DNA of 64,000 nucleotides from Nisaea sp. (GTDB lineage Bacteria > Pseudomonadota > Alphaproteobacteria > Thalassobaculales > Thalassobaculaceae): NCBI RefSeq assembly GCF_034670185.1, contig NZ_JAXMNY010000001.1:372001-436000 (forward strand). The letters are read 5' to 3'. Positions within the stretch are counted from its first letter, which is position 1, and each line of letters starts with the position of its first letter. The notes below the pieces were generated by a model. That model searched no databases, was not told the DNA's origin, and saw only the letters and a list, made by a program, of their open reading frames with translations. Positions 1 through 7,469 of this stretch are shown here, piece by piece. Position numbers and translations under genes: made by a program.

Positions 1-1
1 C

Positions 2-220
2 ATCAATCGGTTGGTCGACATGGTTTGTGAGATTGCCGGAAAGTCCCTGACGAAACGCCATGTACCGGGTCCGCTCGGTGTGCGCGGCCGGAACTCCGAC
101 AACAGCCTGATTCGGGCTGAATTGGGATGGGCACCGAGTGCGGCTCTGCGCGAGGGGTTAGAAAAAACCTATAGCTGGGTTGCGGATAAAGTGGCGCGAC
201 AGGAGGCTGACCCGGTCTGA
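2..220 (+). CDS. GDP-mannose 3,5-epimerase, C-terminal fragment (cut by window edge)
   Basis: This is the last 72 residues of an extended-SDR sugar-nucleotide epimerase, open through the left edge. The segment RHVPGPLGVRGRNSDNS followed by LGWAPS and EGLEKTYSWV matches the C-terminal end of GDP-D-mannose 3',5'-epimerases, where the RGRNSDN stretch lies in the nucleotide-sugar binding region. In that family the enzyme turns GDP-mannose into GDP-L-galactose or GDP-L-gulose. The catalytic Tyr-Lys and the Rossmann motif lie outside the window, so activity cannot be judged. A polysaccharide role would fit the glycan-type genes at 7.5-12.8 kb, but that link is inferred. Confidence 0.75.
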   Translation: MNRLVDMVCEIAGKSLTKRHVPGPLGVRGRNSDNSLIRAELGWAPSAALREGLEKTYSWVADKVARQEADPV

Positions 221-325
221 AGAAGGAGACGGGCGTTCCCGAGCCGGAGCATTTGCCCAAACAGGCGTGTGGCAACTCGTGAATGTTGGCTCCCTGTTCG
301 AGCCGGATTACGAAGCTGTTGTTGC

Positions 326-550
326 CGCGGGGCCGCCGACGAGCGTTCCAAGAGTGTCATTCTCGTGCTGCACGATATCAATTTCGCGTCCTGCTATTCC
401 GATCTCATCATTGCCATGCGGGACGGAAAACTGGTCCGGCAGGGCGCACCCGCCGAGATTGTGACGGCGACCAATATCCAGGAGGTTTTTGACCTTGAAG
501 CGCGGGTCGAGATCGTTGAAGGGCGCTCCATCGTTCACTTTTATCTTTGA
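326..550 (+). pseudogene. Remnant of a FecE/FepC-type iron-siderophore ABC transporter ATPase (3' end only)
   Basis: From about position 326 the frame reads RGAADERSKSV, then VLHDINFASCYSD, a region with the switch histidine (H-loop) typical of FecE/FhuC/FepC ATPases, and ends IVEGRSIVHFYL, a normal family C-terminus. Walker A, the signature motif and Walker B are absent. The same frame upstream (269-325) has no family resemblance and no credible start. About 75 of the usual 250-270 residues remain, so this is a decayed gene with no upstream permease or binding-protein genes in view. It may record loss of a siderophore importer; a TonB siderophore receptor survives at 26.4 kb. Confidence 0.7.
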
Positions 551-683
551 GGACTGATGTCGTAGGGCTGTCTGATTACGGAAAAAGTAACCGGCACTTG
601 ATCGTCAGCTCACAAAACGCGGAACTTATCAGCCCGTACTATATGAAATTTTAGATAATCCTATTACACTATCCGTTGAAACA

Positions 684-702
684 GCCTCCGGACGCCGGAG
701 GC
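684..702 (+). other. GC-rich hairpin covering the likely ppx Shine-Dalgarno
   Basis: Perfect 7-bp inverted repeat GCCTCCG / CGGAGGC with a 5-base loop. The 3' arm holds the only strong purine-rich GGAGG upstream of the ppx reading frame. No T-run follows, so a translational role is more likely than termination. The 551-683 stretch before it is AT-rich, with no gene seen. Confidence 0.4.
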
Positions 703-723
703 GCCATTTGAAATGAGTGATGC

Positions 724-1842
724 ATGTCCACCGGCCGTTCGCTTTCGACGCGGCGGGGAGGACGTTCGACGGAGGGTGATCCGGAAAAGGGGCGCCAGGA
801 GCGGTCGCGGCCGCCTTTGCGGCGCGAGGTTCCGAAATCGTCGAGCGCTGCCGTCCGCGCACCCAAAAAACCAGGCCAACCGCCGGTTCTGGCTGCTGTG
901 GATTTGGGCACGAACAATTGCCGGTTGCTGATCGCCGTCCCGCACGGATCCGGTTTTCGCGTTGTTGATGCTTTTTCCCGTATCGTCCGCCTGGGGCAGG
1001 GACTTCAGAGCCGTCAGGAATTGTCTGCTGACGCCATGGACCGGACGCTCCAGGCTCTGAAAATCTGTGCCCGGAAGATGGCGAAGAAGAACGTCACCCT
1101 CTCCCGTGTCGTGGCGACGGAAGCCTGTCGTAAAGCACGTAATTGCGACGTCTTTCTGGAGCGGGTTGCTTCCGAGACGGATCTGGATATCGAGATCATC
1201 TCAACGGACGAGGAGGCCTCGCTGGCGCTGGCCGGCTGCCTGCCCTTGCTCAACCCGAACATCCCGAACGCGCTGGTCTTCGATATTGGCGGCGGCAGTA
1301 CCGAGTTGGTCTGGCACCGTGCGCAGAACCATGAAACCGAACGTAATGGAAGCGGTGCGCTCGACGCGATTTCCCTGCCGTTCGGTGTGGTCACTTTGTC
1401 GGAGCGTTATGGCGGGGACAGGTTCGACCGTGCCACCTACCGTAAAATGGTCGAGGAATCCCGAGCGGCGCTCGACGAGTTCGAAACCCGCTTCGGTATC
1501 GGTACCGCAATCAGCGATGGTCTGGTGCAGATGGTCGGAACTTCGGGGACGGTGACGACACTTGCCGGTTTGCACATGAATTTGCGCCGCTATGAGCGGA
1601 ACCGGGTCGACGGTACCTATCTCGATTTTTCGGAGATGGAAGGGATTGCAGAGCACCTGGCGTCGGTCGGCTACCGGGAGCGGGCCGCAATGCCCTGCAT
1701 CGGCTCGGACCGGGCCGATCTCGTTGTCGCCGGCTGCGCCATCCTGCAGGGAATTTGCGAGCGCTGGCCTGTAGGGCGGCTCCGGGTCGCCGACAGAGGG
1801 CTGCGTGAAGGCATTCTTGTCGATCTTTTGCAGCGTGTTTAG
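724..1842 (+). CDS. ppx: Ppx/GppA family exopolyphosphatase / pppGpp phosphohydrolase
   Basis: 372 residues. After a basic, low-complexity N-terminal extension (about residues 1-55), an ASKHA-fold phosphatase begins with AAVDLGTNNCRLLIA, the phosphate-1 loop of the family. The second phosphate loop is VFDIGGGSTELVW, and VGTSGTVTTLAG matches the family's conserved glycine-rich turn. Family members release phosphate from polyphosphate ends or convert pppGpp to ppGpp; sequence alone does not say which. The length is of the short alphaproteobacterial type lacking the C-terminal HD domain of E. coli Ppx. The ATG lies 22 bases after a hairpin that contains a GGAGG. It is followed at 60 bases by rlmE, a recurrent alphaproteobacterial pairing. 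Confidence 0.88.
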   Translation: MSTGRSLSTRRGGRSTEGDPEKGRQERSRPPLRREVPKSSSAAVRAPKKPGQPPVLAAVDLGTNNCRLLIAVPHGSGFRVVDAFSRIVRLGQGLQSRQELSADAMDRTLQALKICARKMAKKNVTLSRVVATEACRKARNCDVFLERVASETDLDIEIISTDEEASLALAGCLPLLNPNIPNALVFDIGGGSTELVWHRAQNHETERNGSGALDAISLPFGVVTLSERYGGDRFDRATYRKMVEESRAALDEFETRFGIGTAISDGLVQMVGTSGTVTTLAGLHMNLRRYERNRVDGTYLDFSEMEGIAEHLASVGYRERAAMPCIGSDRADLVVAGCAILQGICERWPVGRLRVADRGLREGILVDLLQRV

Positions 1843-1901
1843 TCCGCGGAATAGGCGGGATGGGTTGACGAGACAGCCGCTTCCGGCGCACTTAAGCGGC
1901 C

Positions 1902-2669
1902 ATGACAACCAATCGCGGCGGACGGCGCGGCGGGCGAGGCTCTGGGTCCCGGATGACCAGCGTCGAGCTCAAGAATGCGCGTCGACATAAACCTTCATCA
2001 CAACGCTGGCTGCGCCGGCAACTTAACGACCCCTACGTGGTCGAGGCGCAGAAGCTCGGCTACCGGTCCCGTGCGGCTTTCAAGCTGCAACAGCTTGACG
2101 AGAAGTTCCACTTCCTGAAATCCGGCCAGAAGGTCGTCGATCTCGGCGCGGCGCCAGGCGGCTGGACCCAGATCGCGGTGGATATCGTCGGGGCGAGCAA
2201 AGGCAAAGGCACCGTTATTGGCATCGACCTTCTGGAAATGGAGCCGGTGCCGGGCGCGGATCTCTTCCAGGGCGACTTCATGAGTGATGAAGGTCTCGCC
2301 GCCCTGCGGGAGCGGATGCCGGAGCAGGTCGATGTCGTGTTGAGCGACATGGCGGCCTCGACGACCGGTCATTCACCGACGGACCATTTGCGGACCGCCG
2401 CTCTCTGCGAGGCGGCATTCGAGTTCGCGCTTGAGGTGCTGGCCGAGGGCGGCAGCTTCGTCGCGAAAGTCTTCAAAGGCGGTAGCGAGCAAGAAATGCT
2501 GCGGCGGATGAAGCTTGCCTTCCGGGTTGTGAGGCATGCGAAACCGGCGGCCAGTCGTCCTGAATCGCCCGAAGCCTATGTGGTTTGCACCGGCTTCAGG
2601 GGACTGGTTGAGGATCGCCGGGATGATACCGTAATGGATGAAGCCGATGACGCAGGACCTGACACTTAG
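1902..2669 (+). CDS. rlmE: 23S rRNA (uridine2552-2'-O)-methyltransferase RlmE (RrmJ/FtsJ)
   Basis: 255 residues. The enzyme 2'-O-methylates U2552 in the A loop of 23S rRNA during late 50S assembly. The FtsJ domain shows the SAM-binding motif VVDLGAAPGGWTQ, and the family's K-D-K catalytic residues can be placed in YRSRAAFKL, LSDMA and FVAKVFKGG. The N-terminal 30 residues are Gly/Arg-rich, a common alphaproteobacterial extension likely to touch rRNA. The C-terminal tail after about residue 235 is acidic and poorly conserved. It sits directly downstream of ppx, and its last 32 bases overlap the next gene, which suggests co-transcription. Confidence 0.95.
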   Translation: MTTNRGGRRGGRGSGSRMTSVELKNARRHKPSSQRWLRRQLNDPYVVEAQKLGYRSRAAFKLQQLDEKFHFLKSGQKVVDLGAAPGGWTQIAVDIVGASKGKGTVIGIDLLEMEPVPGADLFQGDFMSDEGLAALRERMPEQVDVVLSDMAASTTGHSPTDHLRTAALCEAAFEFALEVLAEGGSFVAKVFKGGSEQEMLRRMKLAFRVVRHAKPAASRPESPEAYVVCTGFRGLVEDRRDDTVMDEADDAGPDT

Positions 2670-3063
2670 GATCGAGGAGGGGGTGACCGAAGATCTCGAG
2701 GAGATCGACCGGCGGCTGGTTGCCTTCAACAAAGAACGATCCGACTGGGACAGCCGATATTTCACGGTGGAGATCAAGGATTCCGAAGGAGCCCTGAAGG
2801 GCGGAGCCGGTGGTCGTGTAAATCTCGGCGTCGCAGAAATCAGCACCCTCTGGATCGACGAGGACCTGCGTGGAACTGGCTGGGGCAGGAGCATCGTCGA
2901 GGCGATCGCGGAAGAAGGGCGCCGACTGGGGGCGTCCAAAATTTTGCTCGATACCTACGACTTTCAGGCCCGGCCTTTCTATGAGTCGCTGGGCTTCAGC
3001 GTTTTCGGGACTTTGGACTATCCGACGGGCAACAGCCGCTACTATCTCAGCAAGGATCTTTAG
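2638..3063 (+). CDS. GNAT family N-acetyltransferase
   Basis: 141 residues. The acetyl-CoA binding core is LWIDEDLRGTGWGRSIVEAI, matching the family's R/Q-x-x-G-x-G/A loop, followed by the C-terminal RPFYESLGFSVFG segment common to GNATs. The substrate is unknown. The gene starts inside the end of rlmE (ATG at 2638; a second in-frame ATG at 2647 is possible), so translation is probably coupled. Neither start has a strong Shine-Dalgarno. Confidence 0.8.
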   Translation: MKPMTQDLTLRIEEGVTEDLEEIDRRLVAFNKERSDWDSRYFTVEIKDSEGALKGGAGGRVNLGVAEISTLWIDEDLRGTGWGRSIVEAIAEEGRRLGASKILLDTYDFQARPFYESLGFSVFGTLDYPTGNSRYYLSKDL

Positions 3064-3135
3064 GGCGGTACCTTGTCCAGCCCTCCGGTGGCCCCAGTTT
3101 AAATCCCTCGACGCCTCCTTTACGGAAATCATCAC

Positions 3136-3702
3136 ATGAGCAATTCGAAGATCCTCGTTTTCGCGGGCAGTGCGCGCGCGGAGTCCCTGAACAAGAAACT
3201 GGCGGCGGCCGGTGCTGCTGCCATACGCAAGGCGGGCGGCGAGGCAACGCTGATCGATCTCAACGATTATCCGGCGCCGATCTATCATGGCGACGATGAG
3301 GACGCGCACGGCGTGCCCGAAAACATCCTCGCCCTGAAAAAGCTGATCTCCGAGCATGACGGGTTGATGATCGCGACACCGGAATATAACGGCTTCGTGC
3401 CTCCGCTTCTGGTCAACACTTTCAGCTGGGTGTCGCGTCTGTCAAAGGACGGCGGGCCGGAAAATGTGCTGAAGTCGAAACATGTCGCGGTGATGGCGGC
3501 ATCTCCCGGCCGGCTCGGTGGCGTGCGCGTGGTGCCCCGGCTACGGGATTGCCTGTGCGAGCTCGGCTGCGTTCCGGTTGAAGGTTTCGTGACGGTGCCC
3601 GGCGCAGGTAGCGCTTTCGGGGATGACGGAAACCTGGCGGACGGAGCTGGCCAGAAAGGGCTGGATGCACTTGCTTCCCGGCTTGTTAGGGCCACCGGAT
3701 AG
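3136..3702 (+). CDS. NADPH-dependent FMN reductase family oxidoreductase
   Basis: 188 residues, full length for the NADPH_dep_FMN_red (flavodoxin-like) family. The FMN phosphate loop is visible near the start as FAGSARAESLNKKL, and the active-site segment ATPEYNGFVPPLLVN matches the PEYN motif of ChrR/YieF/SsuE-like quinone and flavin reductases. Likely substrates are quinones, chromate or free FMN; the sequence does not decide. It stands alone between the GNAT gene and the guaB promoter, 73 bases after the GNAT stop. Confidence 0.85.
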   Translation: MSNSKILVFAGSARAESLNKKLAAAGAAAIRKAGGEATLIDLNDYPAPIYHGDDEDAHGVPENILALKKLISEHDGLMIATPEYNGFVPPLLVNTFSWVSRLSKDGGPENVLKSKHVAVMAASPGRLGGVRVVPRLRDCLCELGCVPVEGFVTVPGAGSAFGDDGNLADGAGQKGLDALASRLVRATG

Positions 3703-3767
3703 GACTTTGTGTGCTGCCTCGCATGGCAGCTCTGCGGAAACGTAACAGAAGCGTTGGCACTTCGTGC

Positions 3768-3796
3768 TTGGCAGGTGGCATACCTGGTGTTATAGC
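3768..3796 (+). promoter_or_regulatory. Predicted sigma-70 promoter of guaB
   Basis: TTGGCA (3768-3773), a 17-base spacer and TATAGC (3791-3796) give a near-consensus housekeeping promoter 30 bases before the guaB start. A good Shine-Dalgarno (GGAGG near 3815) follows. Confidence 0.6.
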
Positions 3797-3825
3797 GCCG
3801 TGCCACCGCAGCAAACGGAGGCACC

Positions 3826-5286
3826 ATGGATATCCGCGAAGCTTTGACCTTCGACGACGTCCTTCTTGAACCGGCTCTTTCGTCGGTTCTCCCGGCACAA
3901 GTCGATACATCCACCCAATTGACCCGGTCGATCAGACTCGGGATTCCGGTTATCTCCGCAGCTATGGATACTGTGACCGAAAGCGGTCTCGCGATCGGCA
4001 TGGCGCAGCTCGGCGGCCTCGGTGTTATTCACAAGAACATGGACGCAGCGGCCCAGGCCGGCGAAGTCCGCACCGTGAAGAAATTCGAAGCAGGCATGGT
4101 GGTGAACCCGGTGACGATCGCGCCGGAGCAAAGCCTGGCCGACGCTATGTCAGTGATGATGCGCTTCAAGATAAGCGGCATCCCGGTCGTGAAAGCCAAG
4201 ACCGGCAAGCTGGTCGGTATTCTGACCCACCGCGACGTGCGCTTCGCAACCGACATGAGCCAGCCGGTGAAGGACCTGATGACCAAGCGGGTCATTACGG
4301 TGCGTGAGGACGTGACACCGGAAGAGGCGCGGGCACTGCTACACAAGCACCGGATCGAAAAGCTGCTGGTGGTGGACGGCGATCACAAGTGCATCGGCCT
4401 GATCACTGTCAAGGACATGGACAAGGCCCAGACTCATCCGCACGCCTGCAAGGACGAGCAGGGCCGCCTCCGGGTCGCTGCTGCAACCGGCATTGGCAAG
4501 GACGGCACCGCCCGGGCCGAGGAATTGATTGATGCGGAGGTCGATATCATCGTGATCGATACCGCGCATGGTCACTCCCAGGGTGTACTCAGTTCCGTCG
4601 AAGAGATCCGCAATCTCAGCAACAAGACCCAGATCATTGCCGGCAACGTCGCCACGCGGGACGGGGCGCAGGCACTGATCGATGCGGGCGCCGATGCGGT
4701 CAAGGTCGGTATCGGCCCGGGCTCTATCTGCACCACGCGTATGGTTGCCGGTGTCGGTGTGCCGCAGCTCACCGCCATTACCGGGGCGCTCGAAGCCTGC
4801 CGCAAGGCCGGTGTGCCGGTGATTTCCGATGGTGGCATCAAGTATTCCGGTGATTTGGCGAAAGCCATCGCGGCCGGCGCGGACTGCGCCATGATCGGCT
4901 CGCTCTTCGCCGGGACCGACGAAAGCCCGGGAGAAGTCTTCCTTTATCAGGGCCGTTCCTATAAATCCTACCGCGGCATGGGCTCGCTCGGTGCTATGGC
5001 ACGGGGGTCCGCTGACCGTTACTTCCAGGAAGAAGTGTCGGACAATCTGAAACTGGTCCCGGAAGGGATCGAGGGTCAGGTTCCCTACAAGGGGCCGGTC
5101 TCCGCCGTCGTCCATCAACTGATCGGTGGGCTTCGGGCTGCCATGGGGTACACTGGCAACGCGACGCTGGCCGAAATGCAGAGGAACTGCAAGTTCCTGA
5201 AAATCAGCACCGCCGGTCTTCGGGAAAGCCACGTCCATGACGTGACGATCACCCGCGAGGCCCCCAATTACCGTCCGAGCATGTAA
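3826..5286 (+). CDS. guaB: Inosine-5'-monophosphate dehydrogenase
   Basis: 486 residues, the normal length. It oxidises IMP to XMP with NAD, the committed step of GMP synthesis. The N-terminus FDDVLLEPALSSVLP is typical, followed by a tandem CBS (Bateman) domain at about residues 95-205 that in this family binds adenine and guanine nucleotides. The catalytic loop reads GPGSICTTRMVAGVG, with the active cysteine in the ICTTR motif, and the flap region YRGMGSLGAM is present. The start is set by an ATG 7 bases after GGAGG. guaA, the next step, lies 4.8 kb downstream rather than adjacent. Confidence 0.98.
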   Translation: MDIREALTFDDVLLEPALSSVLPAQVDTSTQLTRSIRLGIPVISAAMDTVTESGLAIGMAQLGGLGVIHKNMDAAAQAGEVRTVKKFEAGMVVNPVTIAPEQSLADAMSVMMRFKISGIPVVKAKTGKLVGILTHRDVRFATDMSQPVKDLMTKRVITVREDVTPEEARALLHKHRIEKLLVVDGDHKCIGLITVKDMDKAQTHPHACKDEQGRLRVAAATGIGKDGTARAEELIDAEVDIIVIDTAHGHSQGVLSSVEEIRNLSNKTQIIAGNVATRDGAQALIDAGADAVKVGIGPGSICTTRMVAGVGVPQLTAITGALEACRKAGVPVISDGGIKYSGDLAKAIAAGADCAMIGSLFAGTDESPGEVFLYQGRSYKSYRGMGSLGAMARGSADRYFQEEVSDNLKLVPEGIEGQVPYKGPVSAVVHQLIGGLRAAMGYTGNATLAEMQRNCKFLKISTAGLRESHVHDVTITREAPNYRPSM

Positions 5287-5338
5287 ACCAGTTCGGTACA
5301 ACGCCCGGGGCATACCCGGCACAACGAAAGCAACTTAG

Positions 5339-6688
5339 ATGACCCCAGCGGCCCGCCTCCTTGCCGCAATCGAGATCATGGAAGAAGCCGACGCCGATCC
5401 GCGTCCGGTCGATCGTGTTCTTGAAGGCTATTTCCGGCAGCGGCGTTATGCGGGGTCGAAGGACCGGCATGCGGTCCGCAATCGGGTGTATGGATTGCTC
5501 CGGCGCCGGTCGCGAGTCGACTGGCACCTTGGCCGGACCGGAGTCTCCGAGCATCCGACTGCACGCATGCGGGTTCTTGCGGATCTGGTGCTCGTCGACG
5601 AATTGACGAAAACTGCGATCACGGAACTCTTTTCCGGTGAGAATCACGCCCCCTACGTGATGGACGAGCTGGAACTGACGCTGCTGTCGAAGCTGAAGGG
5701 GCAAATCCTCAACAGTGCTCCGGACATGCCGGCTGCCGTACGCCTGGAAACGCCCGACTGGGTATACCGGCGGCTTGAGCCGGTGCTGGGTGACGAGCGG
5801 GAAGCCGCGCTTGCCGCCATGGGAACCGAGGCGCCGTTCGACATCAGGATCAATCCGCTGCACAAGGCGGACAGGGATTCTATCCGGGAGGCGCTTTACA
5901 AGCAGGACATCGAGTGCACCCCGACGCCTTTCTCGCCTTTCGGTCTTCGGTCTGCCGAGCGGAAGCCGATTGACGGTCTGAAGCTGTTCAAGGAAGGCCT
6001 CATCGAGGTCCAGGACGAGGGCGCTCAGATTGCCGCGTTGCTGCTTGGTACTGCACCCGGCATGCAGGTTGCTGATTATTGCGCCGGGGCTGGGGGCAAG
6101 AGCCTCGTGCTTGGCGGCCTGATGGAGAACAAGGGTCGGGTGCTGGCGCTCGACACGTCCGAGGGCAGGCTGGAACGCTGCGGTGTTCGCACGCGCCGCG
6201 CGGGACTGCACAACATTGAACGGCATGTTCTGGCCGAGGGCAGTGACCGTCGGGTGAAACGGCTCGCCGGAAAGTTCGACCGGGTCATGGTCGACGCACC
6301 CTGTTCCGGGACCGGAACCTGGCGCCGCAACCCGGATGCCCGCTGGCGCTACAACGAGACGGATCTGGCGGAGTTGAACGAGTTGCAGGCCGTGATCCTG
6401 CAGCGGGCGGCTCGGCTTGTGAAGCCTGGCGGACGTCTTGCCTATGTGACCTGCTCTCTGTTGCCGGAAGAAAACGAGGCTATCGTCGATGCTTTCCTGG
6501 AAGCGCGGGAAGGCGAGTTCCAGGCACTGGATATCGCTACGGTCTGGGCCGAGACGGTGGTCCCGCTCGGCGGTGGAGACTGTCCGGGCGAAGGGACCGC
6601 TTTGCGGCTCTATCCGCACAAGCACGGGACGGACGGTTTCTTCGTGCAGATCCTGGAGCGTCGCGCGGCAGAAGAAACAGCCGAATAA
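5339..6688 (+). CDS. rsmB: 16S rRNA (cytosine-C5)-methyltransferase, RsmB/NOL1/NOP2/Sun family
   Basis: 449 residues. It has an N-terminal NusB-like RNA-binding region (about 1-140, with RRYAGSKDRHAVRNRVYG) and a C-terminal SAM-dependent m5C methyltransferase domain. The SAM loop is DYCAGAGGKSL. Both family cysteines are present, in DAPCSGTGTWRRNPD (release cysteine) and VTCSLLPEENE (catalytic cysteine). The expected target is C967 of 16S rRNA, although alphaproteobacterial members of this subgroup are less well characterised. It follows guaB by 52 bases with no terminator seen and is probably in the same operon. Confidence 0.88.
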   Translation: MTPAARLLAAIEIMEEADADPRPVDRVLEGYFRQRRYAGSKDRHAVRNRVYGLLRRRSRVDWHLGRTGVSEHPTARMRVLADLVLVDELTKTAITELFSGENHAPYVMDELELTLLSKLKGQILNSAPDMPAAVRLETPDWVYRRLEPVLGDEREAALAAMGTEAPFDIRINPLHKADRDSIREALYKQDIECTPTPFSPFGLRSAERKPIDGLKLFKEGLIEVQDEGAQIAALLLGTAPGMQVADYCAGAGGKSLVLGGLMENKGRVLALDTSEGRLERCGVRTRRAGLHNIERHVLAEGSDRRVKRLAGKFDRVMVDAPCSGTGTWRRNPDARWRYNETDLAELNELQAVILQRAARLVKPGGRLAYVTCSLLPEENEAIVDAFLEAREGEFQALDIATVWAETVVPLGGGDCPGEGTALRLYPHKHGTDGFFVQILERRAAEETAE

Positions 6689-6706
6689 GGTCCGGGCGCT
6701 TTCGTC

Positions 6707-6732
6707 GCGCCGTTTCGGCGTTTAAACGGCGC
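6707..6732 (+). terminator. GC-rich hairpin after rsmB, possible terminator
   Basis: Perfect 9-bp inverted repeat GCGCCGTTT / AAACGGCGC with an 8-base loop, 18 bases after the rsmB stop. The following TGTCTCTCC is only weakly T-rich, so termination efficiency is uncertain. Confidence 0.45.
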
Positions 6733-6780
6733 TGTCTCTCCATTATCATGATCCCGATGCGTTCCGATGAGGGGAAAGCA

Positions 6781-7359
6781 ATGCCGGATCCGAGAGACAT
6801 CAAGATACGTCCTGCACTACCCAAGGACGCGTCTGCGATTGCGAGAGTGCAGGTCGAAACCTGGCAGGATGCCTATGTAGGGATCTTGCCGGACCGGGTT
6901 CTGCTGGAACTGCGCGCGGTACGGTCGGCCGGTCAGTGGTCGAACGCGATTGCCAAGAACCGGAACGCCGAGCTGTTTCAGGTGGCCGACTGGAATGGAA
7001 CGGTCGTGGGCTTCTGCCAGGGCGGTATACGTCGGCAGGATATCGCCGCAGTTGGAAACGAAGCGGGCGAGATTGCCGAAATCTATGTTCTCTATGTAGA
7101 CCCGAGCTTTCAGGGCCTTGGCGTCGGAACGGCGCTGCTGGGACGTGTCGTGCTCGGGCTGTCCAATGCCAGCTTTGGCGCCCTTGTCCTGACGGTGCTG
7201 AGCGAAAATCGCGGCGGTGTAGCGTTTTATGAGCAGCTGGGCGGCGCCGCCGACGCTCCCATCGAGTGCAGCGTGATGGGGGCGAAGACGGAAGAGACGG
7301 TCTATCGCTGGACGGATATCCGCGCCCTCCAGGAGCGTCTCGCGAGCGCTGAAGGTTAG
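6781..7359 (+). CDS. GNAT family N-acetyltransferase
   Basis: 192 residues from the chosen ATG. That start has AGGGG six bases upstream; an in-frame ATG at 6748 has no ribosome site. The fold is a standard single GNAT domain: IRPALPKDASAIARVQVETW at the N-terminus, an acetyl-CoA loop DPSFQGLGVGTALLG, and a C-terminal GGVAFYEQLGG segment. The substrate is unknown. It follows a hairpin that may end the guaB-rsmB transcript and precedes the glycan-type genes. Confidence 0.82.
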   Translation: MPDPRDIKIRPALPKDASAIARVQVETWQDAYVGILPDRVLLELRAVRSAGQWSNAIAKNRNAELFQVADWNGTVVGFCQGGIRRQDIAAVGNEAGEIAEIYVLYVDPSFQGLGVGTALLGRVVLGLSNASFGALVLTVLSENRGGVAFYEQLGGAADAPIECSVMGAKTEETVYRWTDIRALQERLASAEG

Positions 7360-7469
7360 CGACGCCCATTGTTCCATGACATCTCCTTTATCCCGCGCGC
7401 TCTCACGGTGCGGCACGGCGCGAACCGGACTGTTAATCTCTCCGCGATGTCAGTGCGTTGGGACGCCTC

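Noticed and set aside
713..931. Short frame with ATG 11 bases after GGAGG, upstream of and overlapping ppx
   Set aside because: Arg-rich out-of-frame translation overlapping the ppx coding region; kept only as a note that the ppx start is uncertain.
5249..6625. Minus-strand open frame opposite rsmB
   Set aside because: Shadow of a real gene whose catalytic motifs are intact.
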